Assembly (NCBI RefSeq): GCF_900206265.1
Contig: NZ_LT907782.1
Coordinates: forward strand, 992,001-1,056,000
Source of the DNA: Nitrosomonas ureae
GTDB taxonomy: Bacteria > Pseudomonadota > Gammaproteobacteria > Burkholderiales > Nitrosomonadaceae
Length of the DNA stretch: 64,000 nt
Direction: 5' to 3'
Below the pieces are notes generated by a model. It saw only the letters and a program-made list of their open reading frames with translations, was not told the DNA's origin and searched no databases. Below, one piece after another: positions 35,824-45,563 of the stretch (its first letter is position 1; every line of letters starts with the position of its first letter). The translations under genes were made by a program, and so were the position numbers.

Positions 35824-37311
35824 CAGTCTGTTTTCCAACGCTTTCCAATCGAAAGACACTGTTCCGTTTCTGGCTTCATAAAATCTCTTCCATGAAACCA
35901 ATAAGTTAAGGCATGCGCGATCAATATAGCGTAGATCCTCGAAATCGAGATGTACATTTCTCTTCAAGGGGATGTCGTCCAAGATATTGGCCATCTTGGG
36001 AAGACTTACGAACGTGGCGGCACCTGAGAATTTGATGGAAATCGGTTTATCGTTTATCCCTGGGTCGACGGAAACCTTAAGGGTGTTGGTTGAATAAATC
36101 AGCTTCGCAAGTGCCACACCGAACCCTGCAAGCACACCTATCAAGAGATTAGTTGTCACAATGGTCACCAGGGTCACCGCATACACGGCGACTTCTCCCC
36201 GGCCGAACATGGAAAGTGTCCGGATAGCCTGCACATTGATGAGGGTATAGCCGGTATACACGAGAAGGGCGGCCAAGCTCGCGATAGGAACCCGTTCGAG
36301 TATTTGCGGAAAAAGTCCGGCAAAGAGCAGTAACCATCCGCCATGCAGAATAGCTGAAACACGGGTTCGGCCTCCACTCTGAATATTGGCTTTGCTACGG
36401 ACGATCACCCCGGTCATGGGTAAAGCACCAAGGAATCCACATAAAAGATTGCCAACTCCCTGAGCGGACATTTCCCGATTGTATCGGGTCCGCGGCCCCG
36501 AATGCATGTGGTCGACGGCAGTGGCGCATAAAAGAGTTTCCGCGCTGGCGATAAAGGCAATGGCGATTGCTATGGACAATAGGGATGGATCGAGAAGGGA
36601 GGCAAAATCCTCTATCTTCAAAAAATCGATCGAGCTACCGAGGCTATCACGGAACTCAATATAATCGATGGAGAGATTTTGCACATAAGCTACGCCACTG
36701 GCGACCAATACCCCCACCAACGGAGCCGGGACAAATTGAAACCTTTTGGGCACCAGGAATTGCCACAGAATAATGACTGCGATCGTGAGAATTCCGATGT
36801 GGGCCGACACCCAATGGCTCGGGTCATCTCCCTCATGAGGAATCAACCCTTTCCTCATGGCTTCGGGGATGGTCAAAATATTCTCAAGCCCGCTTTCCTT
36901 AGGCGTGTCCCCAATCATGATGTGAAATTGGCTTGCCAGGATGAGCACGCCGATTCCCGCCAACATCCCTTGAATAACCGCAGGGGAGACGGCCCGGAAC
37001 CATTGACCCAACTGGAGAAATCCCGCCAGGATTTGGATGGCGCCTGCCGCCAGAACCACTATTCCCAGCTTGTCTACGCCAAAACGCTGGATCATATCGA
37101 AGACAAGTACGGTCAGACCCGCAGCCGGGCCGCTGATCTGTAGCGGACAACCGGCAAGAAGCCCGACAATCAGCCCACCGACAATACCGGTGATAATACC
37201 CTTCACGGGAGGGACACCGGAAGCAATGGCAATGCCCATGCACAACGGCAAGGCCACCAGAAACACCACCACAGACGCCAAAAAATCACGTTGTACATCT
37301 TTCCGCGTCAT
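35797..37311 (-). CDS. SulP (SLC26) family anion transporter with STAS domain
   Basis: The 504-residue protein has 10-14 hydrophobic helices in the SulP fold (opening RDFLASVVVFLVALPLCMGIA, then 'CPLQISGPAAGLTVLVFD') and a C-terminal STAS domain (about 420-504, with HLDFEDLRYIDRACLNLL). The family moves sulfate, bicarbonate or chloride; the short, BicA-like sequence would suit sodium-bicarbonate uptake in an autotroph, which is inference. The ATG at 37311 has AAGGGG about 9 bases upstream and matches the family start; an in-frame ATG at 37347 is possible. Base composition is richer in G+C than neighbours, hinting at transfer. Confidence 0.9.
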   Translation of the reverse strand: MTRKDVQRDFLASVVVFLVALPLCMGIAIASGVPPVKGIITGIVGGLIVGLLAGCPLQISGPAAGLTVLVFDMIQRFGVDKLGIVVLAAGAIQILAGFLQLGQWFRAVSPAVIQGMLAGIGVLILASQFHIMIGDTPKESGLENILTIPEAMRKGLIPHEGDDPSHWVSAHIGILTIAVIILWQFLVPKRFQFVPAPLVGVLVASGVAYVQNLSIDYIEFRDSLGSSIDFLKIEDFASLLDPSLLSIAIAIAFIASAETLLCATAVDHMHSGPRTRYNREMSAQGVGNLLCGFLGALPMTGVIVRSKANIQSGGRTRVSAILHGGWLLLFAGLFPQILERVPIASLAALLVYTGYTLINVQAIRTLSMFGRGEVAVYAVTLVTIVTTNLLIGVLAGFGVALAKLIYSTNTLKVSVDPGINDKPISIKFSGAATFVSLPKMANILDDIPLKRNVHLDFEDLRYIDRACLNLLVSWKRFYEARNGTVSFDWKALENRLLGGKWGQE

Positions 37312-37538
37312 CGTGCAAAACCCCTTCCATTCTAGTTTCTTAATCATCAGTCATCCGACAGGGTTAGGGAGGAAGAGTTTCTTCTTCCAGACATCCTTGA
37401 CCGTTTTGACCTGTTTTGGAAATACGCGGAAGCCACAAGATTATTCAGCGTTATAATGAATTCCATTTATTTGCATGCCAATACAAGTCAAAATCCGACT
37501 TATCCCTAACGTTATGTGGCGGCGCAAAGGAGCACAAG

Positions 37539-38873
37539 ATGCCCTCTATAATTTCAACCGATCAACTGAGATTTTTTATCAATCGACTGCGCGAACGCCT
37601 CTGGGTAAAACCGCTGGCTGCCTGCCTACTGTCGATCGCTGCGGCCCTTGCAGCCAAACTTGCGGATGGCACCGAGTTAGGGTTAATTCTTCCCACAATT
37701 AAACCCGAGCCTGTTGAAACCATACTTTCCATCATGGCCGCCAGCATGCTGGTTATTGCCACCTTTGCAGTAACCTCCATGGTTTCGGCCTATGCTTCGG
37801 CAAGCAGCACAGCAACACCGCGATCATTTTCACTGGTGATCGGCGATGACCGATCACAGAATGCACTATCGACATTCATTGGCGCTTTCATATACAGCAT
37901 TGTGGCTTTGACGGCGATGAAGAACGGTTATTTCGAAGCAGCAGGACGGTTTACACTTTTCATCCTCACGGCCATTGTATTCGGCGTTGTGATCATAACG
38001 TTTGTGCGTTGGGTGGACAGCATTGCTCGTCTGGGCCGCATCGGAACGACTATCGCCAAGGTTGAACAAGCAACTGCCCAAGCATTGAGGCTTCGGCAGA
38101 AGTCGCCCACCCTCGATGGTGTACCGGTAGTTTCACAGGTTCACGGATGGGCAGTATTCGCGTCACATGTAGGCTATGTACAGCATATCGATATTGCAGC
38201 CCTTGAGACATGGGCGGAAGAAAACGAAGGCCGAGTGGTGATTGCGGCTTTGCCGGGCACATTTGCAGCTCCCGGGCGAGAATTGGCCTACATCAGCACT
38301 TGTTCGGGAGAAATAACAGAGAGCGACAAGCAGCAAGTCATTCAATCGTTTCAAATCGGAGACAACCGGCTTTTCGATGATGATCCGCGATTCGGCCTTG
38401 TAGTTTTATCGGAGATTGCCTGCCGCGCATTGTCGCCCGCAGTCAATGATCCCGGCACGGCTATTAATATTATTGGCACGTTGGTGCGGCTCTTTGTTCT
38501 GTGGAATGCCCCTCTCAAGGCTGGAGAGGAACACACCCCGAAGTATAACCGGGTGGAAGTCCCCGAGATTTCAATTCACGACATGTTCGATGATGCCTTC
38601 ACCGGTATCGCTCGTGACGGCGCCGGCACGGTGGAAGTGATGATCAGGTTGCAGAAAGCGCTTCAATCACTGGCTTTGATTGGGGATGCGCCCATGCAGG
38701 AAGCCGCCAAACTTCATGCGCGGCTGGCGCTGAAACGCGCACAACTTGCTCTGAATCTGTCAGAAGATTTGGCAACCGTATGCAATGCAGCTGCGTTTGC
38801 AAGCACGGATGTATCACCCGGGAATCTGCAAGTTTTATCCGGTGATGGCGTTCCGAATCATCGAGCGCCCTGA
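37539..38873 (+). CDS. DUF2254 membrane protein
   Basis: The 444-residue product has four membrane helices in its first half (about 20-40, 60-85, 108-125 and 135-160) and a large soluble C-terminal half with the DUF2254 signature 'CRALSPAVNDPGTAINII'. Inner-membrane location is certain, function unknown. AAGGAG lies 7 bases before the ATG at 37539; the longer in-frame start at 37416 has no ribosome site. Divergent from the SulP gene. Confidence 0.87.
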   Translation: MPSIISTDQLRFFINRLRERLWVKPLAACLLSIAAALAAKLADGTELGLILPTIKPEPVETILSIMAASMLVIATFAVTSMVSAYASASSTATPRSFSLVIGDDRSQNALSTFIGAFIYSIVALTAMKNGYFEAAGRFTLFILTAIVFGVVIITFVRWVDSIARLGRIGTTIAKVEQATAQALRLRQKSPTLDGVPVVSQVHGWAVFASHVGYVQHIDIAALETWAEENEGRVVIAALPGTFAAPGRELAYISTCSGEITESDKQQVIQSFQIGDNRLFDDDPRFGLVVLSEIACRALSPAVNDPGTAINIIGTLVRLFVLWNAPLKAGEEHTPKYNRVEVPEISIHDMFDDAFTGIARDGAGTVEVMIRLQKALQSLALIGDAPMQEAAKLHARLALKRAQLALNLSEDLATVCNAAAFASTDVSPGNLQVLSGDGVPNHRAP

Positions 38874-38957
38874 ATCCTATTTCCCGAGATGCGCAGGAAT
38901 CTAAACTGGAAAACCATTCCACCTAATTTGCAGCTGACGGGATATAACAAAATTTAC

Positions 38958-39431
38958 TCATTTCGATTCTGCGTATTCAATCGAATAATCCCATACTAAC
39001 TTATTCTCCAGATTCTGATCTGAGTATAAATTTATTTCTTTTTTAAAATCCCTGGCTTGCCCGGGAGGAATCGTTATATAGATGTATTCTTTTTTTTCCG
39101 CGAAAACGATGCAATGCGTATCACCATCATTTGCGCAATCTTTCGCATTGATTCTTAGTTGGAGACCGTTCAATGTGTATTTCTCTGAGTTATTAACGAT
39201 GCGCCCCGTCAATTCATATTCATTATTGTTTATAGCTTCAAAAGATATGTTTCTCAAGATCACTTCTGCAGAAGAAATCCTACTCTTAGATTTATTTTTC
39301 TCGTATTCTTGGAATCCCCAAATCAAAGAACCGCCCACGATGCCAATCACAATGAAGTAACCTGCAAACTTTCTAAAGCGTGCCGACACCACGAGCAAAA
39401 CTAAAATAATAATTCCGAAGAGCCATTTCAT
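38958..39431 (-). CDS. Membrane-anchored hypothetical protein
   Basis: A 157-residue protein with two close hydrophobic helices (about 3-18 and 22-40), then a linker (EKNKSKS) and a beta-rich domain (about 55-150) with two Cys (KDCANDGDTHC) that may form a disulfide. The domain resembles FxLYD-type extracytoplasmic domains ('ELTGRIVNNSEKYTLNGLQL'). GAGGA lies 6-7 bases before the ATG. Stands alone; function unknown. Confidence 0.7.
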   Translation of the reverse strand: MKWLFGIIILVLLVVSARFRKFAGYFIVIGIVGGSLIWGFQEYEKNKSKSRISSAEVILRNISFEAINNNEYELTGRIVNNSEKYTLNGLQLRINAKDCANDGDTHCIVFAEKKEYIYITIPPGQARDFKKEINLYSDQNLENKLVWDYSIEYAESK

Positions 39432-39760
39432 AAGAAATTCCTCATATAAAGATTGATTTTGATCCCATGATAAAGAAAGTTGATAAGCGGATTTGAATTA
39501 CTCGGCAATGAAAGAGCAGCTTCAATCACGTTCAAGTACCGATATTCCTTCTTAAACCTTTAAAATCAATCGATTGTAAAGAACACGCTATTTTATCCAT
39601 TTCCTGGGCTTGCAATTAATTTACGGGATTATTGATAAAGGGTAATAAAAATTTTTCGCATTCATACTACAATTGGAACCAGTTCGATCCCAAAACGCAT
39701 GAATATGAATCAATTAATAAATATCATCCTGATCAATCCAAAATTATTGGAAGCAAAAAT
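39432..39760. other. Intergenic region, nothing recognised
   Basis: A+T-rich divergent promoter region. An open frame from 39632 continues into the lipoprotein gene, but its first 43 codons lack conserved features and precede the real signal peptide. Confidence 0.4.
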
Positions 39761-40552
39761 ATGAATTATTTATTCTCATTTATACCATCTTTTCCCATCA
39801 CATTTCTGGGCTCATTATTAACTCAGGTTACTTTATGCCTATTGGCCTTAAATTTGAGCGGATGCGCATCTCAGGAATCTGTCCCAACCCCGGTCATTGA
39901 ACCCCTACCGGTAGCCACAGTCGAGGATGAAAGCTTAAAAAAAGAAATTGACCGTCTGGAAAAAATAATTGCAGAAAAGGACAAAATAATACGAGATCAG
40001 CAGGTTAAACAAAATAATCAAGCGCAAACACTGCAAGAGGTCAATAAAGAGGCGGTCCGTACTCAGGTTAAACTACATCGGTTAGCTACTAAATCCAGCA
40101 CCGCTTCTGCCATAGCGGAAACTGAAGTAAGCCTAGAGCGCTTGAAACAGGCTCAAATTCCTGCAGCCGATAAAATCCTGCAAGTGCAAGCACATCATCT
40201 CGTTGAAACGGCCTCAGTCCTTTTTACTCAGGATCAATTTGCTGCAGCTATGAATTACGTTGCACAAGCAAAACAATTGATCGATTTGATCACGCATCCC
40301 AATCGCAAGAAAACAATCGATGATAACAATTCCTTTTTTGAATTTATTACACCGATACAATTGCACACAAAGACGAATGTCAATATACGCACGGCTCCCA
40401 ATGCCAATGCCAAAATAATCAGCATGCTGAAGAAAGATACCAAAGTATCAGCTAATGCGAGCCTGGGTTCCTGGCTAAGGGTGCAGCATGAGCAGAATCA
40501 AGGATGGGTTTTTAACATAGGGTTAGAAGTAAGAGGAAACAACACGCCGTAG
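39761..40552 (+). CDS. SH3b-domain lipoprotein
   Basis: The 263-residue product has a lipoprotein signal with lipobox LSGC (Cys35), a coiled coil (about 55-110), a helical region (about 120-190) and a C-terminal bacterial SH3 domain (about 200-260; 'NVNIRTAPNANAKIISML' and 'SWLRVQHEQNQGWV'). SH3b domains often bind peptidoglycan or protein ligands in the envelope. The ATG at 39761 starts the signal peptide, with GGAAG upstream. Its stop lies 2 bases from the stop of the convergent diguanylate cyclase. Confidence 0.82.
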   Translation: MNYLFSFIPSFPITFLGSLLTQVTLCLLALNLSGCASQESVPTPVIEPLPVATVEDESLKKEIDRLEKIIAEKDKIIRDQQVKQNNQAQTLQEVNKEAVRTQVKLHRLATKSSTASAIAETEVSLERLKQAQIPAADKILQVQAHHLVETASVLFTQDQFAAAMNYVAQAKQLIDLITHPNRKKTIDDNNSFFEFITPIQLHTKTNVNIRTAPNANAKIISMLKKDTKVSANASLGSWLRVQHEQNQGWVFNIGLEVRGNNTP

Positions 40553-40554
40553 CG

Positions 40555-42231
40555 TCAACTGTGTTGCTGCTTTACTTTCGGCATAGGCGCTACACAGTGG
40601 ACTTGATTACGCCCGGAACGCTTGGCTTGGTACAACGCGCTATCCACCCGGGCTAGTAGCGTAGTCAAAGAAATATCTTCCGGTTCGCTTTGAATAATCC
40701 CGATACTCAGCGTAACTCTGAGTGTTTTATTAAGCGAACCGCAATGCACATTCGCAACTTGTGCACGTATCCGCTCCGCGGTTTTCATCGCTTCATTTAC
40801 AGCGGTTTCAGTCAGAATGATAATGAATTCATCACCCCCATAACGGGCGGCAAAATCAACGTTGCGAATTGATTGTGAGATTTTTTTCGCTACTGCAGCG
40901 ATCACCTCATCGCCAGCTACGTGTCCGAGGTTATCATTAAAAGTCTTAAAATGATCAACGTCGATCATCAGTACAGCAAAAGGACGTTTATTCCGTTCAT
41001 ATCGAGCTAGCTGATCGCTAATGATCACATTCAGCTTATTGCGGTTATAAAGCCCCGTTAAACTATCGGTAACCGATAGCGTTTCCAACAAGTGATTTTT
41101 TTTCTGCATCGCATCACTTGCAGCAGTAATTTCTATCTGATTCTGCCGCAGCTTATCAGTCATCTGATTAAACCTTTGCGTAAGCTGGCCTACCTCATCA
41201 CGCTGCGATGTGATTAATTCGACGTTGAGATCACCTTCCACAATTTTCTCTGTGGCGTTAATCAGTTTCTGCAAAGGAGCCACAATGGCATGGCTCATAC
41301 GTAATGCAATGGCTGTCACCAGAAAGATAATGATACTGATCAGACCAGCAAAGAAATTACGTTGCTGTTCCCAAGCCGAATAAACAGATTCATAGCTTCT
41401 GAACGCAACGATCGTAACAGAAAGTTTCTCTGATTCGTACGCCAGACCGACCACTTTCTCTTGTTGTGGCCCCACAAAAATCTCATATTCTCCCGGATTC
41501 TCGTTTAAGAGTTTCATTACATCGAGATCAAACAGCCTCGACTCATTTGTCTTCAGAACCCCGGTATCACTGGCTAACATTATATTTCCGGCTTTATCTA
41601 GCAACAGAACTTCACCGAGAGGGGATTTAACTTTATCTTTTAAACCTGATTGAATGCCGCGCATATCAAACGTTACAATCAGCGCTCCCAGGATATAGTC
41701 ATCAATCGATAATATGGGTACCGACACACTTAAAATTGCAGTTGCATAATTCTCATTCCACTCCGGGGAAATGACGACATCGCCCTGAATAGAAGCATCT
41801 TCCGGCCAGTTCTGCGATAACGTCACTGATAAAGGTGTTGCTACATTACTTGCAACTATTCCACCTTCCACATCAACCACCGTCAATTCCAATACATCCT
41901 CCAGCCGCCGGTGCACTGATTTCAGATAAAGCTCCAGGGCTCCTTGCTGAGCCTTGGATGTATTTTTCTGCGGCTGATTTTCTAAGGATAGTCCCTCAAT
42001 AAGAATTTTAGAAGTGGAAATAGATGTTGCCAGATCACGCGCAACCAGAGCCTGCTCCTTAATCCATAAATCTGATTCCCGGCCGGCATAGTTAGCCAAA
42101 GCACGGAGCTCACGCGTAACATTCTCGTTGATCATCGCGTCATTTTGCTGAAACGACAAGATACCCAACCCTACAGCAGGAATCAGTGTAGCCAGAATAG
42201 AGAAAACAATAATTTTGCTTTTAATATTCAA
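40555..42231 (-). CDS. Membrane diguanylate cyclase (Cache-HAMP-GGDEF)
   Basis: The 558-residue protein has a membrane helix (about 7-27), a periplasmic double-Cache-type sensor (about 35-270), a second helix (about 288-308), HAMP (about 309-362) and GGDEF (about 395-550). The active-site loop is GGDEF at 465-469, and the inhibitory I-site RxxD (RNVD) lies five residues before it, so it should make c-di-GMP with product inhibition. The ligand is unknown. It may act with the YcgR and flagellar genes of this window. Confidence 0.93.
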   Translation of the reverse strand: MNIKSKIIVFSILATLIPAVGLGILSFQQNDAMINENVTRELRALANYAGRESDLWIKEQALVARDLATSISTSKILIEGLSLENQPQKNTSKAQQGALELYLKSVHRRLEDVLELTVVDVEGGIVASNVATPLSVTLSQNWPEDASIQGDVVISPEWNENYATAILSVSVPILSIDDYILGALIVTFDMRGIQSGLKDKVKSPLGEVLLLDKAGNIMLASDTGVLKTNESRLFDLDVMKLLNENPGEYEIFVGPQQEKVVGLAYESEKLSVTIVAFRSYESVYSAWEQQRNFFAGLISIIIFLVTAIALRMSHAIVAPLQKLINATEKIVEGDLNVELITSQRDEVGQLTQRFNQMTDKLRQNQIEITAASDAMQKKNHLLETLSVTDSLTGLYNRNKLNVIISDQLARYERNKRPFAVLMIDVDHFKTFNDNLGHVAGDEVIAAVAKKISQSIRNVDFAARYGGDEFIIILTETAVNEAMKTAERIRAQVANVHCGSLNKTLRVTLSIGIIQSEPEDISLTTLLARVDSALYQAKRSGRNQVHCVAPMPKVKQQHS

Positions 42232-42258
42232 ATTAAACCTTGATCAGGTCATAATAAG

Positions 42259-42684
42259 CTATAGAGTGCGCAGCGCAATCGGTTGCTTATCAGGATAATT
42301 ACTGATTTGATAACCCTGCCATAATCGACCTGCGATAAAAGATGCAATGGCGTTGGCATGCTGCTGTAAATTCGGATTACCCATCTCCTCGGTGGTTTGC
42401 CGGAAAATTTGCAGCCAACGCTCAAATAATTCGGCAGTAAGTTCTGGCAGTGCAATATGCTTAGGCATCGGTGCTCCACGAAATCTGCTAGTCCCGCGTA
42501 ATTGCGCTGACCAGAAATTAGTCATTTGTACAAAATGCGCATCCCAATCAATCACATGCGCTTCAAAAATAGGGCCTAGCGAAGGATCTTTTCTGGCTTT
42601 CGCATAAAAAGTATGCACTAATTGTGCTACATCTTCCTCAGTATATAAGCTTGGATTAGGCATAGAAAAAGGCGTTTGATTCAT
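42259..42684 (-). CDS. Group III truncated haemoglobin
   Basis: A 141-residue haem protein of the Ctb/group III truncated globin family, which binds oxygen or NO. Diagnostic are the early 'LVHTFYAKARKDPSLGPIF' helices, 'FWSAQLRGTSRFRG' and the proximal-His region around PMPKHIAL. The ATG at 42684 is used; a TTG at 42729 would add 15 residues. A role in NO handling fits a nitrogen-cycling bacterium but is inferred. Lies 27 bases upstream of the diguanylate cyclase in the same direction, so the two may be co-transcribed. Confidence 0.88.
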   Translation of the reverse strand: MNQTPFSMPNPSLYTEEDVAQLVHTFYAKARKDPSLGPIFEAHVIDWDAHFVQMTNFWSAQLRGTSRFRGAPMPKHIALPELTAELFERWLQIFRQTTEEMGNPNLQQHANAIASFIAGRLWQGYQISNYPDKQPIALRTL

Positions 42685-43080
42685 AATTTTATTGATTACC
42701 TCATTAAAGTTATTAATTAAGACTGTCAACTAAAAGTGTCTAACAAAAAGATCTTCCAAACTTGCATCGAATCTATTGTTGTGGGAGATTTTTCATATTG
42801 ACTCAACTTTTCTTTGCGTGAATTTGTTATACAAAGAAAGTATCAAAATTGCTTTGCCGCAATTTCATAGAAGTTATATTGCAATGATTCGAATCCGACT
42901 CACTTTATCCGGCAAAAACCTCCAGAATCATTGAGAACAAAAATCCTCAAGTATTTCCTACCAAAACGGATAAGTCTATCTTTCGTTACCTCGATTGTCC
43001 AATTTGGAATCACTTAGAATTATCCAGAATAGCAAGACAAGTAGTATGATTCTCTAATCTTTCAGGAAATCCCAATCACT
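42685..43080. other. Intergenic region, nothing recognised
   Basis: Divergent promoter region between the truncated haemoglobin and malic enzyme genes; A+T-rich, with no RNA or repeat that I can support. Confidence 0.4.
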
Positions 43081-44691
43081 ATGAAAAATTTACATGGAAG
43101 AACACTGCTGACCAACCCGGCTCATACCAAGTCAACCGGATTTACACATGCAGAACGTGAACTTTACGGCCTGCGGGGATTGCTTCCTTATAATGTTGCA
43201 AACCTAGACCAGCAAATAGAACGTGTACTCGGTAGCTTGCGCCGCAAAAATAGCGCCATAGAAAAATATATATTCTTAAATGCCCTGCTGGAACGCAATC
43301 AACGGCTTTTTTATCGCACCATGATTAATCATATCGAAGAGATTATGCCATTAGTCTATACCCCGACCGTGGGAGAAGCTTGCAGGGAATTTGCGCATAT
43401 TTTCAGGAATGCGCAAGGATTCTATATTTCCCCTGAAGACCGTGGCGAAATTGCCACCATCCTAAAAAACTGGCCCGAAGAAGATATCCGGGTCATTGTT
43501 GTGACTGATGGAGAGCGCATTTTAGGTTTGGGAGATTTGGGAGCCAATGGTATGGGTATCTCCATCGGAAAAGTCGCTCTGTATGTTGCATGCGCAGGAA
43601 TACATCCGGCCCAATGCATGCCAGTCATGCTCGATGTAGGCACCAACAATACCCCCTTACGCGAAGACCCGTTATATCTGGGTTATCCTTACCCGCGTAT
43701 TAACGCTGATGCTTATCGCTCGCTGGTGGATGAATTTGTAAAAGCGGTGCAATCACGCTACCCGAATGCATTGATACAGTTTGAAGATTTCTTGTCGCCG
43801 CATGCATTTGAATTTTTAGATCGCTATGCCCCGGAAGTACGGTGTTTTAACGACGATATCCAAGGAACTGCTGCAGTTACTTTAGCGGGTATCTATACCT
43901 CATGCCGTATTACCAAGAAAAAATTCACCGACCTGAATATCATGTTCTTGGGCACAGGATCTGCTGCAAGCGGAACTGCAGAACTGGCCGTGAATGCATT
44001 CATTGCCGCTGGATTAAACCAATCGCAAGCACAGAAAAGACTTTGGTTTATTGATAGAAAAGGTCTTGTAACTGCGCACAACGAAAATATTAAACCCCGC
44101 ATCAAACCATTTGCACATGAGCACCCTGCTTGCAGTTTCGTTGATGCCATCAGCACGATCAAACCGGATGTACTGATTGGTGCCACTGGCGTGGCAGGGA
44201 CTTTCACCGAAGCTATTGTACGAGAAATGTCTGCCGTTAATGAACGTCCGGTTATTATCGCTTTATCGAATCCAACCTCTCATACCGAGTGCACGGCTGA
44301 GCAAGCTTATGATTGGAGCAATGGACAAGCTATTTTTGCCAGCGGGAGTCCGTTTGATCCCGTAAGATACAAGAATCAATTACTTAAGCCTGCACAAGGC
44401 AATAACGCTTATATTTTTCCAGGCATAGGCCTCGGTATATATGCCAGTGCCGCCCGACTGGTAACACAAAGCATGTTTTTGACCGCCGCAGATGTATTAG
44501 CAAGCATTGTTTCGGAACAAGAAATTCACAGCGGCGCAGTTTACCCTTCACTGACTCGCGTACGTGAAGTCTCACATGCTATCGCTGTTGCCGTCTGCCA
44601 AGTGGCTATCCAAGAAAAGCTGACAAGTTTGAGTATGCCGGAGGATCTTGACAACTATGTTAGATCATTGATGTATGAACCCAATTATTAG
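43081..44691 (+). CDS. NAD(P)-dependent malic enzyme
   Basis: The 536-residue protein oxidatively decarboxylates malate to pyruvate. Visible are the catalytic-Tyr segment LVYTPTVGEAC (about 101-111), 'VVTDGERILGLGDLGANGM' (about 143-161), the metal-binding 'FEDF' and FNDDIQGTA (about 240-268) and the dinucleotide motif GTGSAASG (about 302-309). This is the eukaryote-like/SfcA class of single-domain enzymes without a phosphotransacetylase tail. Cofactor preference cannot be read with certainty. It converges on serB. Confidence 0.93.
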   Translation: MKNLHGRTLLTNPAHTKSTGFTHAERELYGLRGLLPYNVANLDQQIERVLGSLRRKNSAIEKYIFLNALLERNQRLFYRTMINHIEEIMPLVYTPTVGEACREFAHIFRNAQGFYISPEDRGEIATILKNWPEEDIRVIVVTDGERILGLGDLGANGMGISIGKVALYVACAGIHPAQCMPVMLDVGTNNTPLREDPLYLGYPYPRINADAYRSLVDEFVKAVQSRYPNALIQFEDFLSPHAFEFLDRYAPEVRCFNDDIQGTAAVTLAGIYTSCRITKKKFTDLNIMFLGTGSAASGTAELAVNAFIAAGLNQSQAQKRLWFIDRKGLVTAHNENIKPRIKPFAHEHPACSFVDAISTIKPDVLIGATGVAGTFTEAIVREMSAVNERPVIIALSNPTSHTECTAEQAYDWSNGQAIFASGSPFDPVRYKNQLLKPAQGNNAYIFPGIGLGIYASAARLVTQSMFLTAADVLASIVSEQEIHSGAVYPSLTRVREVSHAIAVAVCQVAIQEKLTSLSMPEDLDNYVRSLMYEPNY

Positions 44692-44721
44692 GTCATTTAT
44701 TGCACTGAAGAATCTGCAAAT

Positions 44722-45552
44722 TCATGCGAATAGATTGATCACACCATCCAAACCCACATAATTAATCGAATACGTTGCATGCTGTTGAACAATGGGTTTG
44801 GCATGATAAGCAATGCTGATCCCGGACTCAGCCATCATGCCCAGATCATTTGCGCCATCTCCAATCGCAATGATCTGTTCACGTTTCAGCCCAAGGTTAT
44901 CGCGCACTTGTTTTAATACTTGCGCCTTTCCTTGCCTGCCAATAATTTCTCCCACTACTTTTCCGGTCAGTTTATTATTTTCAATCTCCAATACATTGGC
45001 AGCCGCAAAATCAAGCCCCAATTTTTCCTTAATCCGTTCGGTAAAAAATGTAAAACCACCCGAAAGCACCATTGTCTTTATCCCGCACCGCTTCGCTTGT
45101 TGCAGCATTTTCTCGGCACCGGGATTAAGCCTGACTCGCTCATCGTAGACTTTCTGCAATGCATCTTGATGCAAACCTCGCAATAACCAGGTCCGGCGCG
45201 TCAGGCTTTCTTCAAAGCTTATTTCACCCCGCATCGTTTGCAGTGTAATCGCTGAAACCTCAGGCCTGAAATTCTGCATATCAGCAATCTCGTCAATGGA
45301 TTCAATGGCCAGCAACGTAGAATCCATGTCCATTACAATTAATTTAATATCCGACAATTTTTGTTCGGGTTTTACAAACGCAAAATCCAATTCCGAGTGC
45401 AAACAATATTCAGGGATATCATTGGAATATGTCGCATTTGTCAAACGAAAGGCTTGACCGGTAATCCGCTCAATTCCATCTGCATGGGCTAGTTTTGCAA
45501 CAGACCGTAAATCGCTGTTATTAACTTCCAGTCCTTGAAGGATTAGATTCAT
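44722..45552 (-). CDS. serB: Phosphoserine phosphatase SerB
   Basis: Last step of serine synthesis, a HAD-superfamily phosphatase. The nucleophile motif is DMDSTLL (Asp75 and Asp77 counted from this start), then motif II in VLSGGFTFF and motif III GDGANDLGMM. An N-terminal ACT-like regulatory region of about 65 residues precedes it. The ATG at 45552 has AGGA 9 bases upstream and lies 11 bases after the stop of the upstream HDOD-GGDEF gene; an in-frame ATG at 45579 would overlap that gene. Probably co-transcribed with it. Confidence 0.94.
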   Translation of the reverse strand: MNLILQGLEVNNSDLRSVAKLAHADGIERITGQAFRLTNATYSNDIPEYCLHSELDFAFVKPEQKLSDIKLIVMDMDSTLLAIESIDEIADMQNFRPEVSAITLQTMRGEISFEESLTRRTWLLRGLHQDALQKVYDERVRLNPGAEKMLQQAKRCGIKTMVLSGGFTFFTERIKEKLGLDFAAANVLEIENNKLTGKVVGEIIGRQGKAQVLKQVRDNLGLKREQIIAIGDGANDLGMMAESGISIAYHAKPIVQQHATYSINYVGLDGVINLFA

Positions 45553-45563
45553 AAATAATGATC